Shown here: positions 35,703-44,517 of the stretch, in pieces | Layout of the letters: each line of letters starts with the position of its first letter | Position numbering within the stretch: the stretch's first letter is position 1 | From: Yersinia thracica | GTDB lineage: Bacteria; Pseudomonadota; Gammaproteobacteria; Enterobacterales; Enterobacteriaceae | Assembly: GCF_902170565.1 (NCBI RefSeq) | Contig: NZ_CABHXX010000070.1 | Span: 1 to 64,000 of the forward strand | Length of the DNA stretch: 64,000 nt | Reading direction: 5' to 3' | Position numbers and translations under genes: made by a program | Notes under the pieces: generated by a model | Told to the model about the DNA's origin: nothing | Databases searched by the model: none | What the model saw: the letters and a program-made list of their open reading frames with translations, nothing else

Positions 35703-36506
35703 TTACTGACGCAAATAGATCTGTGGCAGGGCGCTTTCCGGATGGCGTGAAATCCCCAAATCGGCTTGATACCAGCGGGTCAGTGTTTCGGCATTAAGCA
35801 CTTCCTCTGGTGTGCCACAGGCAACAAGCTCGCCCTGGGCTAACAATAAAATACGATCGGCATACAGTGCTGCCAGATTCAAATCATGCAGCACACAGCA
35901 CACCGCCAAAGGTTCTTGGTGAGTGAGTTGGCGCAATAGGCGCAGGGTATGTTGTTGATGATACAGATCTAATGCGGAGGTCGGTTCGTCGAGGAATAGC
36001 CAACGCGGGGCTGGCTCCGGTTGCCACAATTGCGCCAATACACGAGCGAGTTGTACCCGCTGTTGTTCGCCACCGGACAGTGCGCGGTAATCCCGCTGCG
36101 CCAGTGCCAGACAGTCTGTTTGTGCCATCACTTCTTGCAGCGCCTGGCGATTGTGTGCGGCGGCATAAGGTGCGCGGCCCATTTGAATGACTTCACTGAC
36201 ACTGAATGGAAAGGCCAAATCACTGTATTGGCGCATTACTGCTCGGGCGCGGGCCAATGCTTGGGGCTGCCAGCTATTGAGGTTTTTCCCCAGCAATTGG
36301 CACTGGCCCTCAGATGGCGCGAGGTAGCCGGTTAATAAGCGCAGAAGGGTAGATTTCCCTGCACCGTTTGGCCCGATAATCGCCACCATTTCGCCGCTGG
36401 CAATCTGTAGCGAAACATTATTAATCAGCTTTTTCCCCTGAACATGGTAGGAAAGCTGATTTGCTTCTAATAGCGCCGTATTAGGCACTAATGCCGTATC
36501 AAGCAC
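35703..36506 (-). CDS. hemV: Haem ABC transporter ATPase HemV/HmuV
   Basis: 267 aa cytoplasmic ATPase of the haem importer. Walker [10 protein letters not shown] (about residues 45-53), signature [16 protein letters not shown] and Walker [13 protein letters not shown], with the Q-loop QYSDLAFPF. Nearly identical by eye to Yersinia HmuV (266 aa). It begins at a GTG (36506) that lies inside the end of hemU, matching the Yersinia N-terminus MLDTA/MVDTA. Last gene of the hem operon. Confidence 0.95.
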   Translation of the reverse strand: MLDTALVPNTALLEANQLSYHVQGKKLINNVSLQIASGEMVAIIGPNGAGKSTLLRLLTGYLAPSEGQCQLLGKNLNSWQPQALARARAVMRQYSDLAFPFSVSEVIQMGRAPYAAAHNRQALQEVMAQTDCLALAQRDYRALSGGEQQRVQLARVLAQLWQPEPAPRWLFLDEPTSALDLYHQQHTLRLLRQLTHQEPLAVCCVLHDLNLAALYADRILLLAQGELVACGTPEEVLNAETLTRWYQADLGISRHPESALPQIYLRQ

Positions 36507-37503
36507 TGCGTTGCTCCCGCTGACGTAAAATCAGCCACAGAAAATAAGGGCCACCCAGTAGGCTGGTTATCAACCCGACCGGCATTTCAGCTGGTGCGAC
36601 CAAAGTACGGGCCAGTGTATCGGCGGTGAGTAACAGACAAGCCCCACCCAGTGCGGCTCCGGGGAGTAACCAGCGGTGATCTGCCCCGATGCGCATGCGA
36701 ATAAGATGCGGCACCACCAACCCGATAAAGCCAATAACCCCACTGACGGCAACGGCGGCACCAATCAAAATGGCACTGAGTAACAACAGGCGCAGTTTGG
36801 CTTGTCGCACATTGACACCGAGGTAGTGCGCTTCTTCATCCCCTAGCTGCAACAAGTTCAACTGACGCGCCTGCAATAAACCCAGCACACAGGCGGGCAG
36901 AATCAATGATGTGGCCACCATCAATGTCGACCACTGCGCCTGACCCAAACTGCCCATGCTCCACAGGGAAAATTGGCGTAATTGCTGGTCATCACTGATA
37001 TAAGTCAGCACCCCGACCGCCGCACCGCACAGCGCGTTGATCGCGATACCGGCCAGTAGCAAACGCGATAAGTTGCCATGCCCCCAGCGGCTGAGAGTAA
37101 AAATAATGGCAGAAATGGCCAGACTGCCAATAAATGCGCCGACCATATGACTGTAAAGTGCTAACAGTGGCGGCAGGCTGAATGGCATCACAATAATCAA
37201 CCCGACACATAGGGCCGCGCCGCTGCTGATACCCAATAGACCGGGGTCGGCCAGTGGATTGCGGAATAACCCTTGCATGATAGCGCCAGAAACCGCCAAT
37301 GCGCAGCCGACCACCACCGCCAACAGTACACGGGGTAGACGGATGTTCAGCCAGATATGCCACATGGCGTCATCTAGCGAGGCGTGCCACAGAGTGCGAA
37401 ATGAGAGTGTCAATGCCCCCATATTGGCCGAGCCGAGCGCTAAGATGATCAGAATCATCAACAAGATGCTCAACATCAGGCGCGGGTGGATACGGCAATT
37501 CAT
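36499..37503 (-). CDS. hemU: Haem ABC transporter permease HemU/HmuU
   Basis: 334 aa integral inner-membrane protein of the BtuC/FecCD family, about ten helices, with the coupling region [20 protein letters not shown] and [19 protein letters not shown]. It carries haem delivered by HemT into the cytoplasm, powered by HemV. Its ATG overlaps the hemT stop by four bases and its end overlaps hemV, so the three are coupled. Confidence 0.96.
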   Translation of the reverse strand: MNCRIHPRLMLSILLMILIILALGSANMGALTLSFRTLWHASLDDAMWHIWLNIRLPRVLLAVVVGCALAVSGAIMQGLFRNPLADPGLLGISSGAALCVGLIIVMPFSLPPLLALYSHMVGAFIGSLAISAIIFTLSRWGHGNLSRLLLAGIAINALCGAAVGVLTYISDDQQLRQFSLWSMGSLGQAQWSTLMVATSLILPACVLGLLQARQLNLLQLGDEEAHYLGVNVRQAKLRLLLLSAILIGAAVAVSGVIGFIGLVVPHLIRMRIGADHRWLLPGAALGGACLLLTADTLARTLVAPAEMPVGLITSLLGGPYFLWLILRQREQRSA

Positions 37504-38339
37504 TGCGCTTTTTCCATCTCTTCACGCAGTTTCGCCAGCACTTGTGGGGTTTCCAGTCCAAAGCCCAGTAATGCCATATCATCGACAACTAACAGGCGCT
37601 TATTTTTGCCCGCAGGTGTCAAGGCGATACCGGGCAGTTTCCAGATGTTTTCATTGCCACCCAACGCCCTTACACCGTCACTGGTGACCAGCAATAAATC
37701 TGGAGCACTGGCGATAACGCCCTCTTGTGACAGTGGGCGATAGCGGCTGAAACCTTGCATAGCATTGTTACCACCGGCGGCTCGGATCATCGCATCCGCT
37801 GCGGTATTTTGGCCTGCTGCCATGGGCGTTAAGCCGCCATGGCTCATAACAAACAGGACTTTGACTGGCAGCGGCGTATTATTCACGGCGGCCAAACGTT
37901 GCTGATAGTCTTTAATCAGTTTCTGCCCTTGCTCCGGCTGATGAAGCGCCGTGGCAACTGCGCTAATCTTTGCCGCGACACTTTCCGGCGTAATCTGGCC
38001 GGGGATGGTAACGACGTTAACGCCACTCTCCGCGACCTGCTTCAGTGCCAGCGAGGGCTGCGCTAATTCGCTGACCAGCAACATGGTCGGCTTCATCGCC
38101 AAAATCCCCTCGGCATTAAGCATGCGCATGTAGCCGACATCAGGCAGCTTTTGCACTGCCTGAGGCTGTAGACTGGTACTGTCACGGGCCACTATCTCGC
38201 CACCCGCACCCAGTGCGTAGGCGATTTCTGTGACATCGCCGCCAATGGTGACGATACGTTCTGCGGCGAAAGATTTTAACGACAGAAAACAGGCGCTCAG
38301 TGACAGAATGAAAGGGAGTGACAGTAACCTTAGTCTCAT
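37500..38339 (-). CDS. hemT: Periplasmic haem-binding protein HemT/HmuT
   Basis: 279 aa with signal peptide to about residue 25 ([20 protein letters not shown], cleaved near AFA). The two-lobed class III binding-protein fold shows [20 protein letters not shown], the usual N-lobe motif, and a Tyr at about 71 (DVGYMRML) in the place where HmuT uses a haem ligand. It hands haem from the outer membrane receptor to HemUV. The ATG overlaps the hemS stop (ATGA). Confidence 0.95.
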   Translation of the reverse strand: MRLRLLSLPFILSLSACFLSLKSFAAERIVTIGGDVTEIAYALGAGGEIVARDSTSLQPQAVQKLPDVGYMRMLNAEGILAMKPTMLLVSELAQPSLALKQVAESGVNVVTIPGQITPESVAAKISAVATALHQPEQGQKLIKDYQQRLAAVNNTPLPVKVLFVMSHGGLTPMAAGQNTAADAMIRAAGGNNAMQGFSRYRPLSQEGVIASAPDLLLVTSDGVRALGGNENIWKLPGIALTPAGKNKRLLVVDDMALLGFGLETPQVLAKLREEMEKAQ

Positions 38340-39373
38340 GCGGCAATATCCTTATGATTTAGGCGGGAAATCTGCTCACGCCATTGGGTTTGCTCTGGCT
38401 GCCCTTCAGTGCGCTGGCCGTAAAGCTGTGCAAGTTGGGTGCCATCTGCAGCAAACAGTTCCAAACTGGTGACAAAACCGTCTTTTGTTGGTTTGCGGGT
38501 AATCCAGCTTTCAGCAATGGCGTCTTCGATCAGATGCAGTGTGAAGCGCTTGTTGAAAACATTAATCCAATTTTGATGCGGTGTGACCTTCTCAATCATG
38601 CCGGTGAAAATTTGTACACAACCACGATTACCCACGAAAATCATAATTTCGTTTTGTTCTTGTTGAGCAATATTCAAAAGCTGGGTCAGTGAGCTGTTAT
38701 CAACCTGATAAGCCAAGTCATCACCCACGGCGCGGAATGCTTGTTGGCGGGTCAGGTTATTGCGCTTGAGCAGTTGGAAGAACTGATGCACGTCAGTCAT
38801 CGCGCGCCATTCGGCATCGACAGTCTCATCAGTGGCCGTGGGTTCAGTGACTTCAGGTGTGCTCAATGGCTCTAGCTGCAACTCTGGGTTTTCTGTGGTG
38901 ATAAACTTTGCCAGTAGCGCTTCCCAAGCAGGAATGTCAGTCTGTTCAGTGACATACACTTTATGCAGAGCATCGCCTTGATGGTCAAAGAACTGAATAC
39001 TGTGGCGCACACCATGACGAGTTTCTTCTGTCAGTGTGAATGCACTGGCCCATTGATTGAGGAACAGACGCAAATCTAAATCACGCGGATTGAGGATCAA
39101 ACCGGCGTGACCATTCAGATGTTGGTTTTCGTAACGGCCCATTTGTTCATGCACGGCATAGGTATTGCGGGTGATAGCTTTGACTTCACCGACCGCCTCT
39201 AATGCAGCCAGCAGCGTGCGAGCATCCGCTTTCAGCCGTTTGGCATCATGGCCGACACGACTGTGGGTCAGTTCTGCTTCTGAAATATTCATCAGAGTGG
39301 CGAGATCGCGCGCATATTTGCCTGGATTATCGGCTTTAGCCTGTAGATATTGCTCATATATTGAGTTGCTCAT
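38336..39373 (-). CDS. hemS: Haem utilisation protein HemS/HmuS
   Basis: 345 aa cytoplasmic protein of the HemS/HmuS/ChuS family, made of two tandem beta-sheet repeats. It binds incoming haem and can degrade it or pass it on. The region [20 protein letters not shown] followed by [20 protein letters not shown] is the usual N-terminal repeat. The length equals Yersinia HemS. It lies 122 bases after hemR with a strong stem-loop in the gap. Confidence 0.95.
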   Translation of the reverse strand: MSNSIYEQYLQAKADNPGKYARDLATLMNISEAELTHSRVGHDAKRLKADARTLLAALEAVGEVKAITRNTYAVHEQMGRYENQHLNGHAGLILNPRDLDLRLFLNQWASAFTLTEETRHGVRHSIQFFDHQGDALHKVYVTEQTDIPAWEALLAKFITTENPELQLEPLSTPEVTEPTATDETVDAEWRAMTDVHQFFQLLKRNNLTRQQAFRAVGDDLAYQVDNSSLTQLLNIAQQEQNEIMIFVGNRGCVQIFTGMIEKVTPHQNWINVFNKRFTLHLIEDAIAESWITRKPTKDGFVTSLELFAADGTQLAQLYGQRTEGQPEQTQWREQISRLNHKDIAA

Positions 39374-39430
39374 AATGATTTCCTCATTCTATTGATTTTT
39401 TATATGCAGGTGATAAGTAGGAATGATAAT

Positions 39431-39457
39431 CCGGTAATTCGCTAATTGAATTACCGG
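39431..39457 (-). terminator. Stem-loop between hemR and hemS
   Basis: A perfect 10-bp stem, CCGGTAATTC (39431-39440) and GAATTACCGG (39448-39457) with a 7-base loop, lies between hemR and hemS. There is no T-run, so it may be an RNA-stabilising or attenuating element that lets hemR exceed hemSTUV. Confidence 0.6.
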
Positions 39458-39495
39458 AAGTGTTATTTCAGACTAACTTTTTCAGTCCATAACCC

Positions 39496-41526
39496 TTACC
39501 ACTGATAGCTCACGAAGAACTTCGCGTTACGGCCATCCTGCGGCACACCTTGTGGTGCGTAATACTCTTTATCGAATGCGTTACCCAGCACCACCGTGGT
39601 GGTCACGCCTTTCAGCTGTTCCTGACCTTTATAGCTGACATAGAAGTCATTTAGGCCATAGCCGGGCTGGCGTTTTCCGGTGCTCAGCGGCTGAGATCGG
39701 TCGGCAAAGGTAGCAATCCAGCCCACGGCAAAACCACTGTTAGCCACGGGGACATCCAGCGTGCTGGTGACCGTATCCGGGTTAATGGATTCGAGCCATT
39801 TATTGGTATCCTGGTTTTTACCGCGAGTGCGGTTATAGGCCAGATCCCAGTTAAACAGGGCGGTTTTGTAGCTCATAGTGGCATCCCAGCCCCAGATTTT
39901 TGCTCTGTCGATATTTGCCGACGTGGTGGTCATTGAGACCATGTTTACCTTGGTGTCGATATAGTCTTTCGCGTTGGTGTCGAAGTAACTGGCCTTGAAT
40001 TGCAGATCATCTTCGGCCATCAACAAGTCGCTAAAGCGCAGACCAAAACCGTATTCCTGAGTTTCGTTGGTTTCTGGTTTCAGATTAGGATTCGGTACCC
40101 AGAAGTTGGTGATGTATCTTCCGCCGCCGATAGGAATGGAAAAGTGTTTCGAATCGTTGTACATCTCACCCATGGTCGGAGCGCGGAAAGCCTGAGCATA
40201 GGAACCGAACAGCATCAGCCAGTCAGTCGGTGTCACGGTGAGCGCGCCGCGTGATGACCATTTATCGGCATCGACGTCGGCGTAGCCTTCACTGCTACCG
40301 CGATAGTTGTCATAGCGGGTACCGGCCAAAATGGACACTGGCAGGTCACGCAGGGTGATTTCATCTTGCAGCCAGCCGGAGCCAAAGCGAATATCGGCTT
40401 GTGGGAAGCTTTCAGTCGCGCCACCCGGCGTTTGCTCTTGTTTGTAAGCTTCGGTGCCGTAAGTCAGCAAGTGTGAGGCGAAACTATCAGTGAACAGGCG
40501 GGTGCGGTTTTCCAGCTTGCCACCTTCGGTGGTTTGCTTGCGCCCCTCTTCTGGCGTGCCCTGTGGCCGTGCATTGATTTCTACTTCGGAGTAGTAAACC
40601 TGCGCCGTGGCATTCAGCCATTCTTGATTAAGGGGCTTAATGTTGTATTTAAGCTGCGCATCTCTTTGAATTGTCGAGCGATTTGTCATGACGTTAGCGC
40701 TGGACGCCGCGCTGGTTTGCGGGTTTTTTGGCTCTATTGCATTGTTGTTGTAATAGCGCAGATTGGTACTCAATGACTGAATCTGGTCAATGCGCCAAGT
40801 GCCTTTTGCCAGCACATTACTAATGGTTTCATCATTCGGAGCATTAAAACCATCACTCTGACGAATGTTGCCGATATCGCGAGTACCAAAGGAGAGAATG
40901 CCATCGACATCATCGGTGCGGCCAAAGGCGCTGGCACCCAGCCCGAAGCTGTGATCGCCCGTGGCGGCAGAGCTGTAAACCCGATAACCGGTATTTTGGC
41001 CCGGCTGCAAGAGGTCGGCGGCATCGACAGTTTCATAAGAAATTACCCCGCCCAGTGCGCCACTGCCATACAGCAAGGCGGATGGGCCACGCACCACTTC
41101 AACCCGTTTGACCAGCGCCGGATCGAGGAAAGTGGAATTCAGGTGGCCAGTATCAGTCCCTTGACGAATGCCATCAACTAAGGTGAGGACGCCTTGTTTG
41201 CCGTAGCCACGCAGTGTGACGTCTTGCCCGTTAACGCGCCCGCTCCCCGTGACGGTCAGCCCCGGAATATTGCGCAGCATGTCTGCGGCGGAGGTGGCGG
41301 TTTCACTGGTTGGCGTGTTGGCTTCAATCACCGTCACCATCATCGGCGCTTCAAAGCTGCTGCGCTCGTTACCGGTCGCGGTGACGACCATGGGGTCGAT
41401 GGCATGTCTTTTGCTGTTGGTTTGAGTGGATGTAGGATCAGCAGCTTGAGCAGCAAAAGGCAGGGCGCAAGCGACTGCCAAACTGAGAGGGGACCAATGG
41501 AAACGGTCAGAAGTAAAACGAGGCAT
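39496..41526 (-). CDS. hemR: Haem receptor HemR/HmuR
   Basis: 676 aa outer-membrane TonB-dependent receptor. Signal peptide to about residue 28 (AVACALPFAAQA); TonB box DPMVVTATGNERS; plug with VEVVRGPSALLYGSGALGGV; the haem-receptor motifs FRAPTMGEMYN and NPNLKPET in the barrel, with a nearby candidate haem-contact His in DSKHFSIP. Ends KFFVSYQW, aromatic as usual. Takes up haem, and in Yersinia haemoproteins. GGAGA precedes the ATG. Second gene of the hem operon after hemP. Confidence 0.96.
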   Translation of the reverse strand: MPRFTSDRFHWSPLSLAVACALPFAAQAADPTSTQTNSKRHAIDPMVVTATGNERSSFEAPMMVTVIEANTPTSETATSAADMLRNIPGLTVTGSGRVNGQDVTLRGYGKQGVLTLVDGIRQGTDTGHLNSTFLDPALVKRVEVVRGPSALLYGSGALGGVISYETVDAADLLQPGQNTGYRVYSSAATGDHSFGLGASAFGRTDDVDGILSFGTRDIGNIRQSDGFNAPNDETISNVLAKGTWRIDQIQSLSTNLRYYNNNAIEPKNPQTSAASSANVMTNRSTIQRDAQLKYNIKPLNQEWLNATAQVYYSEVEINARPQGTPEEGRKQTTEGGKLENRTRLFTDSFASHLLTYGTEAYKQEQTPGGATESFPQADIRFGSGWLQDEITLRDLPVSILAGTRYDNYRGSSEGYADVDADKWSSRGALTVTPTDWLMLFGSYAQAFRAPTMGEMYNDSKHFSIPIGGGRYITNFWVPNPNLKPETNETQEYGFGLRFSDLLMAEDDLQFKASYFDTNAKDYIDTKVNMVSMTTTSANIDRAKIWGWDATMSYKTALFNWDLAYNRTRGKNQDTNKWLESINPDTVTSTLDVPVANSGFAVGWIATFADRSQPLSTGKRQPGYGLNDFYVSYKGQEQLKGVTTTVVLGNAFDKEYYAPQGVPQDGRNAKFFVSYQW

Positions 41527-41677
41527 GTCGGCAATTCTCCATATTCTCTATGCAATATAATATGCAAAAACAAATAGATAGCTTGCTGGCTGCCTTGATT
41601 AGAAAATCTGGGTGGCTTGCATTAATATCTTTAGCTTTCGGCGTCACAACACCGAGGCGCTTAGGTCTGTCGGTATG

Positions 41678-41869
41678 TTATTTGGTCAGAATCAGTTTTC
41701 CAGCCTTGGTTTGACGTAGCTGATAACATTCACCCTGATGGATAATAAAAGCGACACCGTGTTCTCCCAGCAGTTGCTCGCTGGTGATAGACAGCGGCTT
41801 ACTGCCCGCAGAATGTATGGTCGTAGGCTCGTCGTTCCTTATGGGGGTTTTGTTCAACTGTTTATCCAT
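41678..41869 (-). CDS. hemP: Haem uptake protein HemP
   Basis: 63 aa. The C-terminal core SITSEQLLGEHGVAFIIHQG followed by YQLRQTKAGKLILTK is the conserved HemP domain; in some bacteria HemP/HmuP is a regulator needed for hem expression. Start MDKQLNKTP at 41869 matches the Yersinia protein; an earlier in-frame ATG (41923) would run through the Fur sites and is less likely. First gene of the hem operon, 151 bases before hemR. Confidence 0.88.
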   Translation of the reverse strand: MDKQLNKTPIRNDEPTTIHSAGSKPLSITSEQLLGEHGVAFIIHQGECYQLRQTKAGKLILTK

Positions 41870-41880
41870 ATAACCATCAT

Positions 41881-41917
41881 GGTAATGATAACCAATATCA
41901 ATATGATAAGTATTATC
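41881..41917. promoter_or_regulatory. Overlapping Fur boxes before hemP
   Basis: GGTAATGATAACCAATATC at 41881-41899 matches the Fur consensus at 16 of 19 positions, and 41899-41917 matches at 14 of 19, so two sites abut. The nearer one ends only 12 bases from the hemP ATG. Fur repression of the haem operon is known in Yersinia. Confidence 0.8.
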
Positions 41918-41984
41918 AATCATAACGAATGTTACACCAAGACATATTTATTGTTAATTCATTTTACTTTGCGCGCTAATCGGG

Positions 41985-42281
41985 GTCTGGCAGCCAATCA
42001 AGGTTCATAGCAGGCTGACGGGAAGGGACATTAAAGTTCGGGTGGATGGGCAGTTAGTTTTTAATATTATTGCCTTACGGCTCAATGCCGCACTGTGCGG
42101 TATCGGTCTTGCCTACATACCCGAGGATATTGTTAGCGAGCATATTGCAGCCGGACGGTTAATCACCGTTCTGCAAGATTGGTGTCCGTTTATTGCGGGT
42201 TACCACCTTTACTATCCTAATCGGCAGCCTACTTCCCCTGCGTTTACGTTGCTGTTGAATGCGCTCCGCTATAAGCAATAG
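41985..42281 (+). pseudogene. 5'-truncated LysR-family regulator remnant
   Basis: Only the C-terminal effector domain end of a LysR regulator can be read: from about 41985 the frame gives VWQPIKVHSRLTGRDIKVRV, then NAALCGIGLAYIPEDIVSEH and SPAFTLLLNALRYKQ, the usual end of these proteins. The DNA-binding domain and about two thirds of the protein are missing; to the left lies the hemP promoter. A GTG at 42042 could start a 79-aa piece but there is no reason to think it is used. It marks a deletion or recombination junction beside the hem locus. Confidence 0.7.
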
Positions 42282-42312
42282 TGGAGTCACCAACGACTCC
42301 ACGATTTATTTA

Positions 42313-43386
42313 TCACTGAAGATTTTTATCTTTCAGGAATTTTGAGACCAGATCGGCGATTTCAACGTTATTCAAATCAGAGAAGGGGAAATGAGTATTT
42401 CCTTTAATGCCGATTTCCGGCAGATGGATAACCGCCACGTCTCCGCCATGTTTATTCACTACATCCCGCCATTGACGCGCAACAGCCAACCGGGCGCGCC
42501 AGCTATCTTGTGCAGGCAAGGCCGTCGGTTTATCCGGGATATTGTCGCCGTAGATAATCAGCACAGGAATTTTAGTCAGTGCCATAAACTGATCCAGGGG
42601 CACCGATTCCCCTTTTACGGTATCAAAGGCGTTCTTGGTTGGCGGCGGGACTTCGCCTTGTGGAAAGACAAAGCTGCTGCCAGGTTCAAACGCGACTATC
42701 CCTTTTACGTTGGCATTCTTCATCGCGGTAAACCAGCCGGGGCCACCCCCCTGAGAGTGGGTAAACAGAATGGCCGGGCCGGATTTATCCACGACGGCTG
42801 ACATGGCATCCGCAATCACATTGATATCAAAGGGGCCGGTGTTGGGGGTCATCTGACGGTAGTACTGGTTTAATGTCTCTTTATCGTGGGAGAACTGTAC
42901 GCCCTCGAAGAAATCGGGCCAGACACCCAGACGGAACTGATTAAACCATAGTTGCTCATCGGCAACCGGTTTGACGGTTCCTTCCACCATACTGCGACCG
43001 GCGTTCCCCCGACGTGGCTGATCGACCAGATAGGTTGAGAAGCCACGGCGCAGGAAGATGTTCTGAAAACCCTCGCGGCCGTCCGGTGTGCTTTCCCATG
43101 TCCGGGCGGACTGTCCAGCACCGTGCAGCATCACAATGGGATATTTGTGTGGGTTCTCTGGGATCTGATAAAACACAGAGGCGTGATCGCTATGATAGGT
43201 CTGGCCTGTCGGATCCAGCGGTTTTTTCGCATCAAACTGCCCTGGTGTCGTAACGACAGCCCCACCTGCGGCAAAACTTCCCTGCGACTGAATAACCAAG
43301 GATTTTGTTGGTGCAGCAAAGGCAGATTGAGAAACTAATCCGCCCACCAACATACAGGCGGTGAGTGTTCTCAGTAAGGTTTTCAA
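42313..43386 (-). CDS. Exported alpha/beta hydrolase (esterase-like)
   Basis: 357 aa. Signal peptide to about residue 24 (ACMLVGGLVSQSAFA), so periplasmic or secreted. Alpha/beta hydrolase core: oxyanion region VMLHGAGQSARTWES, nucleophile elbow FTHSQGGGPGW (Ser in HSQGG), acid in the IIYGDNIPD strand and a His near the end (KGNTHFPFSDLNN). Substrate unknown. Third gene of an operon after the cupin gene (51-base gap). Confidence 0.82.
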   Translation of the reverse strand: MKTLLRTLTACMLVGGLVSQSAFAAPTKSLVIQSQGSFAAGGAVVTTPGQFDAKKPLDPTGQTYHSDHASVFYQIPENPHKYPIVMLHGAGQSARTWESTPDGREGFQNIFLRRGFSTYLVDQPRRGNAGRSMVEGTVKPVADEQLWFNQFRLGVWPDFFEGVQFSHDKETLNQYYRQMTPNTGPFDINVIADAMSAVVDKSGPAILFTHSQGGGPGWFTAMKNANVKGIVAFEPGSSFVFPQGEVPPPTKNAFDTVKGESVPLDQFMALTKIPVLIIYGDNIPDKPTALPAQDSWRARLAVARQWRDVVNKHGGDVAVIHLPEIGIKGNTHFPFSDLNNVEIADLVSKFLKDKNLQ

Positions 43387-43437
43387 TGTATTTTCCTTAT
43401 GTGATAGCAGATAAATTACTGCAAGAGCCGCATTTTA

Positions 43438-43908
43438 TTATTGTGGGTACTGGTCGTCCGTGACTTTTTCCATCCACGTCACAGTGTTACCGTCCTGTGA
43501 TTCTGAAACAGCAATATGCACCATCGGCTCTGTTGCGGATGCGCCATGCCAGTGTTTGACACCCGGCGGGATCCAGACCACATCGCCGGTTTTGATTGGC
43601 TGGGCCGATCTTTCCCATTCCTGTACCCAACCCGTGCCGGAAGAGATGATGAGTGTCTGTCCAAGGGGATGCGTGTGCCAGGCTGTTCGTGCTCCGGCTT
43701 CAAATGAGACGGTTCCCCCAGAAATTCGGGCCGGGGCAGAGCCTTTAAACCGTGAGTCAACCTTGGCCGTGCCGGTAAAGTACTCAGGAGCACCCAACGT
43801 CGTGGGTTGTGAGCCCGCAGGGCTGACGGTCACTGCCTCCTGCGTTGCGGCAATAGCCTGCGTACCGGGCAGTAAAAGCGCCGCCAGTGTGATAAGGAAG
43901 ATTTTCAT
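43438..43908 (-). CDS. Exported cupin-domain protein
   Basis: 156 aa. Signal peptide to about residue 20 (LITLAALLLPGTQAIAA). Single cupin barrel with both metal-binding motifs: RTAWHTHPLGQTLIISSGTG (two His, Gln) and GDVVWIPPGVKHWHG (His). Such small cupins with a carboxymuconolactone-decarboxylase partner are common in bacterial lactone/aromatic clusters, but the reaction here is not known. Middle gene of a three-gene operon. Confidence 0.85.
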   Translation of the reverse strand: MKIFLITLAALLLPGTQAIAATQEAVTVSPAGSQPTTLGAPEYFTGTAKVDSRFKGSAPARISGGTVSFEAGARTAWHTHPLGQTLIISSGTGWVQEWERSAQPIKTGDVVWIPPGVKHWHGASATEPMVHIAVSESQDGNTVTWMEKVTDDQYPQ

Positions 43909-43962
43909 ATCTATTCAATCCTTTAACGAGAGAAATACCCATTAATCCATTGCAGAAAAAAA

Positions 43963-44385
43963 CTATTTCCCTTCTTTAAACACTTCTTTTGCAATGGATA
44001 TCGCGGTTACTGCCGTTGGCCACCCTGAATAGAAAGCAAGCTGGGTGATGGTTTCGACCAACTCTTCCTCAGTGACACCGTTCTGGCGAGCCAGACGCAG
44101 ATGAGAACGCAACTGGTCAGGACGATCCATTGCCACCAGAGCACTGACGGTCACCAGGCTCCGATCACGTTTTGAGAGCTGTGGCCGTTCCCAGATATCG
44201 GCATACAGGACATCGTCAGTGAGTTGCGCCATCTTGGGGGCGATATCCCCCATCAATTGTTGCGCCCGAGACGGTTTTTCTGTTTTATTTTTCGCCGCAT
44301 CCTGCGCGTGAGCAAAGGTGGCCATTGAACCGGCAAAGGTAAGAGCGGTGCATAGCAGGTACTGCTGAATCTTGTTTTTCATCAT
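43963..44385 (-). CDS. Exported carboxymuconolactone decarboxylase-family protein
   Basis: 140 aa. Signal peptide to about residue 27 (TALTFAGSMATFAHAQ), unusual for this family, which is mostly cytoplasmic. The CMD/AhpD fold is seen in RPQLSKRDRSLVTVSALVAM and HLRLARQNGVTEEELVETIT, where the family carries its Glu/His active-site region; the Cys-X-X-Cys of AhpD peroxidases is absent. First gene of the operon, with AGGAAATGG before the ATG (44382 is an alternative). The inverted repeat at 44485-44500 lies 100 bases upstream. Confidence 0.82.
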   Translation of the reverse strand: MMKNKIQQYLLCTALTFAGSMATFAHAQDAAKNKTEKPSRAQQLMGDIAPKMAQLTDDVLYADIWERPQLSKRDRSLVTVSALVAMDRPDQLRSHLRLARQNGVTEEELVETITQLAFYSGWPTAVTAISIAKEVFKEGK

Positions 44386-44484
44386 CCATTTCCTTTGTTA
44401 TCGACACCATTAAAAGTTGGGGGAGATAGTGGTGACGATAACCTGAGTTTACTGGATGCTTCATGTCACCAGGCTGACCGCTGC

Positions 44485-44500
44485 CTGACAAGTTTGTCAG
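44485..44500. promoter_or_regulatory. Inverted repeat CTGACA-N4-TGTCAG before the enzyme operon
   Basis: CTGACAAGTTTGTCAG, perfect 6-bp arms with a 4-base spacer, stands between the histidine kinase stop (44518) and the enzyme operon start (44385). The same arms and spacing recur at 46741-46756. Probable operator of the two-component regulator encoded next to it. Confidence 0.7.
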
Positions 44501-44517
44501 AATGCGCACGAAATGGA

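Noticed and set aside
42042..42281. A 79-aa GTG-start gene
   Set aside because: It is the C-terminal end of a LysR protein and the frame continues upstream without a sensible start; treated as a remnant.
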